12,731 nucleotides of DNA, from positions 1 to 12,731 of the forward strand of contig CAILTC010000499.1 of the NCBI GenBank assembly GCA_903837025.1, written 5' to 3'. Of this stretch, positions 7,089 through 12,731 are shown one piece after another. Positions within the stretch are counted from its first letter, which is position 1; every line of letters begins with the position of its first letter. This DNA comes from an uncultured Bacteroidota bacterium. GTDB lineage: Bacteria > Bacteroidota > Bacteroidia > Flavobacteriales > Flavobacteriaceae. The position numbers and the translations under genes were made by a program. The notes beneath the pieces were generated by a model, which was not told where the DNA came from, searched no databases, and saw nothing but the letters and a program-made list of their open reading frames with translations.

Positions 7089-9827
7089 ATGTTGATGAAA
7101 CAGAAACAAAATTACGCTTTTGTACTTTTAGGGATCCTTTTCTCTTTGCAAGCGGTGGCTCAAAATACGACAACTTCACCTTGGCCAGTAATCACTAATA
7201 CCAATCAGCCTTGGGCTCGCTGGTGGTGGATGGGAAGCGCCGTGGATAAACCTAATCTCAAAAAAAACCTTCTCGATTTGCAAAAAGCCGGAATTGGCGG
7301 AGTAGAAATAACCCCCATCTACGGAGTAAAAGGTGAAGAAGCTAATTTCATTGATTATCTCTCTCCAAAATGGATGGAAATGTTGAAATACACCATTCAT
7401 GTTGCCGACAGCACTGGCATACAAGTTGACATGGTGCTAGGAACAGGCTGGCCTTATGGCGGACTGCAAGTAACATTGCCTTATGCTGCCACAAAATTAG
7501 TAGTAGAAAAATACACTGTAAAAAAAGGAGCGACAATAACTCAGGAAATTAAACCCGATAGTACCAAAGAAAAAGTTCCCGCTAAACTTTTGTATGTTGT
7601 AGCCTATGATGTCGATGGCTCTTATATTGACCTAACGGATCAATTACAAGGAACGCTTTTAAATTGGAAGGCCAAAAAAACCGATTATACATTATATGCG
7701 GTTTTTAGTGGTAAAACAGGACAGCAAGTAAAACGAGCTGCCCCGGGAGGAAAAGGCTATACTTTAGATCATTATTCGGAAGAAGCACTAAATACTTACG
7801 TGGTTCCGTTTGATAAAGCTTTCAAAGGATTTGAAGGGAAAATTCGTTCGATTTTCAACGATAGTTATGAAGTGTATGACACCAATTTTACACCCGAATT
7901 CTTTACCGAATTTCAAAACAGAAGAGGTTATGATCTTAAAAAACAACTCCCAAAATTATTAAGCAAAACCGATAATGAGGTTGACAATAGAATTAAAGCG
8001 GATTATCGCGAAACAATTTCCAATTTATTATTGAATAGTTTTGATAAACCTTGGACGAATTGGGCGCATTCCAAAAATTTCAAAACTCGTCTTCAAGCAC
8101 ATGGATCACCGGGGAATTTGATCGATTTATATGCTTCGGCAGATATTCCTGAATGCGAAACTTTTGGTTCTATGCCATTTGATATTTCTGGTTTAAGACG
8201 TGAAAAACAAGACTTTATCGAAGGTAATGCTGATCCTGCGATGCTTAAATTCTCATCATCCGCGGCTCATATTTCTGGAAAACCGTTAGTTTCTTCAGAA
8301 ACTTTTACTTGGTTGCGAGAACATTTCAAAATCGCCTTATCTCAATGTAAACCTGAAGCCGAGGAGTTGCTTCTCAACGGAATCAACCATATTTTTCTTC
8401 ACGGTTCTACCTATTCGCCAGAAAGAGCTAAATGGCCGGGATGGAAATTTTATGCTTCGGCAAATTTCAATCCAACGGACCCAACTTGGGAGGATGCTCC
8501 TGCCCTATTTTCGTATATCGCAAATTGCCAGTCGATGTTGCAACAAGGTAAATCGGACAATGAAAATTTGTTGTATTGGCCTATTTATGACACTTGGAAC
8601 AAGTACCAAGGCGGAACTTTATTTTTTCAATTCAAAATTCACACCCTTACAGAATGGTTAAAAGGAACATCGTTTTATGATACTACCAAAAACTTAAAGA
8701 CAAAGGGATATGAAGTAGATTATATTTCGGATAATTTTATTGCTCAAGCGCAGGTCAAAGAAGGAAAAATAATCTTGCTGGGTGGAACATTTAAATCTTT
8801 GATTGTTCCTGTTTGTGAAAAAATGCCTTTGGCAACTTTAGAAAAATTAATAGCCTTGAAAAAAGAAGGGGCAAAAATTATTTTTGAAGGACTTCCCACT
8901 TCTGTTCCTGGTTTTAAAGATTACGAAGCACAAAACAAAAAATTAACCGTATTAATTGCCGAAAACAAGAAGAATATCGAGCCTGTTTCTGATGTTTTCA
9001 AAGCGCTAGAAAATGCCGATGTATATCCTGAAACATTAGTAAATACGGGGCTAAAATACATTCGAAGAGAAATAGACGGAGAAAAAATATACTATTTAGT
9101 GAATCATACTTCAAAAGTAATTGATGGATTTATTCCGTTGAGAGTTGGCAATAAAGAAGTAGTTATTTTTGATCCTTTGACCAAAGAATATGGCAATGCA
9201 ATAGTTGAAAAGAAAACGAATGTTACCTTGGTAAAACTTCGAATTGAATCTGGGCAATCGATTATTCTAAAAACAGAAAAGACGGCTTCTCAGAAAGAAT
9301 GGAGATATTTCGAAAAAGCATCCGAACCAATTGTTTTAAAAGGAAATTGGGATATCTCATTTGATAAAGGCGGACCAAAATTACCAGCAAAAGCTACAAT
9401 TTCAACTTTAGAATCTTGGACAAAATTAAGCCATGATGCTGAAGCTTTTTCTGGAACCGCCACTTATAATTTGCAATTTGATGCACCTAAAACAGAAGCT
9501 GAGAATTGGAGTTTAAATCTTGGTGACGTACGTGAAAGTGCTAAGGTTTGGTTAAATGGAACTTTCATTGGAACAGTTTGGGCTAATCCTTTTACGATCA
9601 ACTTAGGGAAATTGAAAAAAGGAAAAAATAAATTGACCGTTCAAGTCACCAATCTTGGCGCCAACAGAGTCCGAGATATGGAACTTAAAGGCGAAGAATG
9701 GAAAATATTTTACGAAATAAACATGGTTGATAAAGATTATAATAAATTTGATGCCACAAAATGGGATCCTACTCCTTCCGGATTATTGGGACCTGTGACT
9801 ATTACTCCCTTAAAATTAAACAACTAA
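7089..9827 (+). CDS. Secreted GH106-family alpha-L-rhamnosidase
   Basis: This 912-aa protein would release alpha-L-rhamnose from oligosaccharides in the periplasm or at the cell surface. A signal peptide ends near residue 24 (LQAVA|Q). The N-terminal motif PWARWWWMGSAVDKPNL (41-57) followed by GIGGVEITPIYG (68-79) and MVLGTGWPYGG (115-125) is characteristic of the GH106 family. Further family blocks are FNDSYE (256-261), TRLQAHGSPGNLIDLYASAD (333-352) continuing to PECETFG, and VSSETFTWLREHF (401-413) with GINHIFLHGSTYSP. Conserved acids Glu261, Glu357 and Glu404 are candidates for metal binding or catalysis; I cannot assign them without a structure. The C-terminus (about 740-905) holds a beta-sandwich carbohydrate-binding-like domain with VWLNGTFIGTVWANPF. 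Length is normal for the family. The start could instead be the ATG at 7095, which gives an equally good signal peptide. It is followed 25 bp later by the GH105 gene. Confidence 0.9.
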   Translation: MLMKQKQNYAFVLLGILFSLQAVAQNTTTSPWPVITNTNQPWARWWWMGSAVDKPNLKKNLLDLQKAGIGGVEITPIYGVKGEEANFIDYLSPKWMEMLKYTIHVADSTGIQVDMVLGTGWPYGGLQVTLPYAATKLVVEKYTVKKGATITQEIKPDSTKEKVPAKLLYVVAYDVDGSYIDLTDQLQGTLLNWKAKKTDYTLYAVFSGKTGQQVKRAAPGGKGYTLDHYSEEALNTYVVPFDKAFKGFEGKIRSIFNDSYEVYDTNFTPEFFTEFQNRRGYDLKKQLPKLLSKTDNEVDNRIKADYRETISNLLLNSFDKPWTNWAHSKNFKTRLQAHGSPGNLIDLYASADIPECETFGSMPFDISGLRREKQDFIEGNADPAMLKFSSSAAHISGKPLVSSETFTWLREHFKIALSQCKPEAEELLLNGINHIFLHGSTYSPERAKWPGWKFYASANFNPTDPTWEDAPALFSYIANCQSMLQQGKSDNENLLYWPIYDTWNKYQGGTLFFQFKIHTLTEWLKGTSFYDTTKNLKTKGYEVDYISDNFIAQAQVKEGKIILLGGTFKSLIVPVCEKMPLATLEKLIALKKEGAKIIFEGLPTSVPGFKDYEAQNKKLTVLIAENKKNIEPVSDVFKALENADVYPETLVNTGLKYIRREIDGEKIYYLVNHTSKVIDGFIPLRVGNKEVVIFDPLTKEYGNAIVEKKTNVTLVKLRIESGQSIILKTEKTASQKEWRYFEKASEPIVLKGNWDISFDKGGPKLPAKATISTLESWTKLSHDAEAFSGTATYNLQFDAPKTEAENWSLNLGDVRESAKVWLNGTFIGTVWANPFTINLGKLKKGKNKLTVQVTNLGANRVRDMELKGEEWKIFYEINMVDKDYNKFDATKWDPTPSGLLGPVTITPLKLNN

Positions 9828-9852
9828 TTATTAAAATATAGATTTCCAAAGA

Positions 9853-10980
9853 ATGAAAAAAATACTTTTATTTTCCGCACTATTGCTACTTTCTACTAGC
9901 GTAGCATTGGCGCAACAAACATTTGACAGAGCCTTGGTTTTAAAACAAATGCAATCAGCAAATGATTATTTTATGGATAAATGGCCTGATAGCGGCAAAA
10001 CTATAATCACCAACAAGGAACGCCCCAGCAATATTTGGACGCGCAGCGTGTATTATGAAGGTTTAATGGCTTTACACGAAATTTTCCCAAAAGAAACCTA
10101 TTATAATTATGCTTATTCGTGGGCCGAATTTCATAAATGGGGATTCAATAGTGGGAACACGACTCGCAATGCCGATAATTATTGTGCCGCTCAAACCTAC
10201 ATCGATTTATACAATTTAGAACCCGATACCAAAAAATTGAAGAACACAAAAGAGTGCATGAATATGTTGCTAAATACACCTCAACTAAACGATTGGTCTT
10301 GGATTGATGCCATACAAATGGGAATGCCTGTTTTTGCAAAAATGGGAGTTTTAGAAAAAGACAATCGTTATTTTGAAAAAATGTATGCTATGTACATGTA
10401 TTCCAGAAATAATCATGGCGATCACGGCCTTTTCAATCCTAAAGATGGTCTATGGTGGCGTGATGCCGATTTTGATGCACCTTACAAAGAACCAAACGGC
10501 GAAGATTGCTATTGGAGTCGCGGAAACGGATGGGTTTTTGCAGCCTTGACAAAAGTTTTGGCAATTACACCAGAAAACGAAGTACATAGAAAACAGTATA
10601 TTTCTGATTTTAAGGCTATGGCCAAAGCGCTCGCATTGGTACAACGTGAAGATGGTTTTTGGAACGTAAGTTTACACGATAAAAACAACTTTGGAGAAAA
10701 AGAAACATCAGGAACGGCTTTATTTGTATACGGAATGGCATACGGAATCAATAGCGGAATTTTAGAAAAAGACGTCTATTTGCCAATAGTAAAAAAAGCA
10801 TGGGATGCAATGACCGAAAAAAGCTTACACGAAAACGGATTTTTAGGTTTTATGCAATCAACTGGGAAAGAACCAAAAGACGGTCAACCATTAACGTATG
10901 ATAAAATTCCTGATTTTGAAGATTATGGATTAGGATGTTTTTTATTGGCAGGATCAGAAATTTATAAAATGAAATTTTAA
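9853..10980 (+). CDS. GH105 unsaturated uronyl (rhamnogalacturonyl-type) hydrolase
   Basis: The 375-aa product has a signal peptide ending near residue 20 (VALA|QQ). GH105 enzymes form an (alpha/alpha)6 barrel and remove the 4,5-unsaturated uronic acid that a polysaccharide lyase leaves at the non-reducing end of an oligosaccharide. The two acidic positions expected from the YteR-type family are seen as Asp108 in NADNYCAAQ and Asp152 in WSWIDAIQMGMPVFAKMG. The diagnostic YWSRGNGWVFAAL is at 220-232, and DGFWNVSLHD and ETSGTALFVYGMAYGI come later, as is usual. Length matches the family. It lies 25 bp after the GH106 gene and 3 bp before the next ATG, so all three are one operon. Its presence implies a lyase elsewhere in the genome. 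Galacturonyl versus glucuronyl preference cannot be told from sequence. Confidence 0.92.
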   Translation: MKKILLFSALLLLSTSVALAQQTFDRALVLKQMQSANDYFMDKWPDSGKTIITNKERPSNIWTRSVYYEGLMALHEIFPKETYYNYAYSWAEFHKWGFNSGNTTRNADNYCAAQTYIDLYNLEPDTKKLKNTKECMNMLLNTPQLNDWSWIDAIQMGMPVFAKMGVLEKDNRYFEKMYAMYMYSRNNHGDHGLFNPKDGLWWRDADFDAPYKEPNGEDCYWSRGNGWVFAALTKVLAITPENEVHRKQYISDFKAMAKALALVQREDGFWNVSLHDKNNFGEKETSGTALFVYGMAYGINSGILEKDVYLPIVKKAWDAMTEKSLHENGFLGFMQSTGKEPKDGQPLTYDKIPDFEDYGLGCFLLAGSEIYKMKF

Positions 10981-10983
10981 GTA

Positions 10984-12731
10984 ATGAAAAAGTATAACTC
11001 CAAATTACAGTCACTAATTTTCGTTTTAAGTTTTGGATTTACATCTTTGATTTATTCGCAAAACAAAGTAATTCCGTTATGGGATAATATCCCTGGAGCT
11101 ATTGAATCGGCAGATTATAAAGAAGAATTTCGATTAGATAGCAAAGGAAATATCAACGGAATCAAAAAAGTGATAACTCCCACTTTGAAAGTTTTTTTAG
11201 CAGACAATAATAATGCTAAAAATGCGGCTGTAATTATTTGCCCTGGTGGCGCTTATACTGTTTTATCGCACGAAAAAGAAGGCGATAAAGTAGCTGCATG
11301 GTTTCAATCTATCGGGGTTTCGGCCTTTGTTCTAAAATACAGATTACCAAGTGATGTCATTATGAAAGACAAAACTATTGGGCCGCTTCAGGATGCGCAA
11401 GAAGCTGTACGGACTTTGCGGCGAAATGCTGTAGAATGGAATCTTGATCCAGAAAAAATTGGTGTAATTGGCTTTTCGGCAGGAGGACATTTAGCAGCTT
11501 CATTATCTACTCGTTATAATGATAAAGTATACGAATCGAAAGACAATCTAAGCGCTCGTCCTGATTTTTCCATCCTAATTTATCCCGTAATTTCTATGGA
11601 AGATGCCATTACACATAAAGGTTCTAAAGAGAATCTTTTGGGCAAAAATGTAAGCGTTGAAATGGTTGCAAAATATTCGAATGAAAAACTAGTTGATGAA
11701 AATACTCCAAAAACATTTTTGGTACACGCTACAGATGATAAAACGGTTCCTGTTGAAAATAGTATCAATTATTATTTGGCATTAAAAAACCACCATGTTC
11801 CTGCAGAAATGCATCTCTATGAGTATGGAGGACACGGTTTTGGTTTAGGCGTCGAAAGAACGAATGTGTCTTGGCCCAAAGCCTGCGAGAAATGGTTGCT
11901 TGCCAATGGATTAATCCAAAAACCTGAAGGTTATCTTTTCTCTTATTTCAAAGGAAATGGCGAAGATGGTTTACATTTAGCCTACAGCGAAGATGGCTAT
12001 AAATGGAAAGCGCTTAAAAACGATACTTCATTTTTAACTCCTGAAGTTGGCAAAGATAAATTGATGCGCGATCCTTGTATTATAAAGGGCGGCGATGGAA
12101 TGTACCACATGGTCTGGACGGTCAGTTGGACAGATAAAGGCATTGGTTATGCTTCCTCAACAGATTTAATTCATTGGTCTAAACAGGAATTTATTCCCGT
12201 TATGACACATGAAAAAAACACCAGAAATACTTGGGCTCCCGAAATAACTTTTGATGAAAAAGAGAATAAATACATGATTTATTGGGCATCGACCATAGAT
12301 GGGAAATTTACCGAAACTAAATCGATAGATGAGAACACCTACAATCATCGAATATATTACACCATTACTAAAGATTTTAAAAAATTCTCTCGTACAAAAC
12401 TTCTTTATGACCCTGGTTTTAATGCCATTGACGCTTCTATCGCGAAACAAGATAAAGGGTTTGTTATGTACTTAAAAGACGAAACCCGAAACCCTATACA
12501 GAAAAACATAAAAACGGCTTTTAGCGATAATTTATCAGGACCTTACTCCAAAGCAAGCAAACCCATTACAGGAAATTATTGGGCAGAAGGACCTACCGTT
12601 ACACAAATTGACGGAAATTTAGTCGTATATTTTGATAAGTATAAAGACAAAAAATATGGTGCTGTAAAACAGACTTCAAATGAATGGAAAGATATTTCGG
12701 AGGAAATTAGTTTCCCTTTAGGAACGCGCCA
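10984..12731 (+). CDS. Secreted two-domain enzyme: alpha/beta-hydrolase esterase fused to GH43-like propeller, 3' end beyond window
   Basis: The frame stays open for 582 codons to the window edge. A signal peptide ends near residue 25 (IYS|QNK). Residues ~65-310 are an esterase of the acetyl-xylan-esterase-like alpha/beta-hydrolase type: oxyanion motif CPGGAY (86-91), PLQDAQEAVRTLRRNA, nucleophile elbow GFSAGGH with Ser165, acid Asp252 in DDKTVP and His284 in GGHGF. From ~316 a five-bladed GH43-like domain starts: MRDPCI with putative base Asp363, TWAPEI (416-421), IDAS with putative pKa-modulating Asp483, and WAEGPTV with putative acid Glu535. All catalytic positions of both domains look intact, so both may be active. 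Such a protein would remove an ester and a side-chain sugar (GH43 members often act on arabinofuranosyl or xylosyl units) from the same glycan. The start is 3 bp after the GH105 stop, showing translational coupling or tight operon structure. Exact GH43 subfamily and substrate are not determined. Confidence 0.88.
   Translation, partial: MKKYNSKLQSLIFVLSFGFTSLIYSQNKVIPLWDNIPGAIESADYKEEFRLDSKGNINGIKKVITPTLKVFLADNNNAKNAAVIICPGGAYTVLSHEKEGDKVAAWFQSIGVSAFVLKYRLPSDVIMKDKTIGPLQDAQEAVRTLRRNAVEWNLDPEKIGVIGFSAGGHLAASLSTRYNDKVYESKDNLSARPDFSILIYPVISMEDAITHKGSKENLLGKNVSVEMVAKYSNEKLVDENTPKTFLVHATDDKTVPVENSINYYLALKNHHVPAEMHLYEYGGHGFGLGVERTNVSWPKACEKWLLANGLIQKPEGYLFSYFKGNGEDGLHLAYSEDGYKWKALKNDTSFLTPEVGKDKLMRDPCIIKGGDGMYHMVWTVSWTDKGIGYASSTDLIHWSKQEFIPVMTHEKNTRNTWAPEITFDEKENKYMIYWASTIDGKFTETKSIDENTYNHRIYYTITKDFKKFSRTKLLYDPGFNAIDASIAKQDKGFVMYLKDETRNPIQKNIKTAFSDNLSGPYSKASKPITGNYWAEGPTVTQIDGNLVVYFDKYKDKKYGAVKQTSNEWKDISEEISFPLGTR

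Noticed and set aside
7176..7536. Minus-strand frames opposite the start of the GH106 gene
   Set aside because: Shadows of a strongly conserved coding frame; no initiation context or recognizable domains.
10145..10751. Several minus-strand frames opposite the GH105 gene
   Set aside because: Antisense shadows of a complete, motif-rich gene; Cys- and Phe-rich composition typical of reverse frames.
12166..12450. Minus-strand frame of 94 codons near the right edge
   Set aside because: Opposite the GH43-like domain, which keeps its frame and catalytic motifs throughout; no support for a real gene.
1..12731. CRISPR arrays, tRNA/rRNA genes, insertion sequences or phage genes
   Set aside because: No regularly spaced repeats, no cloverleaf or rRNA-like stretches, no transposase or integrase frames were seen.

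Overview
The window looks like part of a polysaccharide utilization locus (PUL) from a low-GC member of the Bacteroidota, most likely a Flavobacterium-like flavobacterium. The evidence is the SusC/SusD pair, AT-rich DNA, Bacteroidota-type -7 promoter boxes (TAnnTTTG), no obvious Shine-Dalgarno sites, and signal peptides that mostly end in Ala-Gln or Ser-Gln. The genus is an inference from style, not proven.

Layout. The left half runs on the minus strand. From about 6.5 kb leftwards there is a SusC-like TonB-dependent transporter (1028 aa), then a SusD-like glycan-binding lipoprotein (646 aa). A hairpin terminator follows, and then a separately promoted sialate-O-acetylesterase-family esterase whose 3' end is beyond base 1. 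The right half runs on the plus strand as a tight operon: a GH106 alpha-L-rhamnosidase (912 aa), a GH105 unsaturated uronyl hydrolase (375 aa), and a two-domain protein made of a serine esterase and a GH43-like propeller, cut by the right edge. A 615-bp, very AT-rich divergent intergenic region separates the halves.

How the genes fit together. SusC/SusD would bind and import oligosaccharides. The secreted hydrolases would remove rhamnose (GH106), unsaturated uronic acids left by a polysaccharide lyase (GH105), ester groups (two unrelated esterases) and possibly an arabinose- or xylose-type side chain (GH43-like). Together they fit an acetylated rhamnose- and uronate-containing glycan such as pectic rhamnogalacturonan. 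No polysaccharide lyase or regulator lies in the window, so the substrate stays inferred.

The strongest unlabelled signal is regulatory. All three transcription units carry the same tandem direct repeat, ACAGG-N5-(A/G)CAGGA, with half-sites one helical turn (10 bp) apart. In every case it sits exactly 19 bp upstream of a TAnnTTT(G)-like -7 box, where the usual -33 TTTG box should be. This looks like an activator site that defines a local regulon joining the divergent operons and the esterase. Just downstream of the third promoter, where a first start codon would be expected, is a 16-codon signal-peptide-like ORF ending in TAG, followed by an unusually long leader before the rhamnosidase gene.
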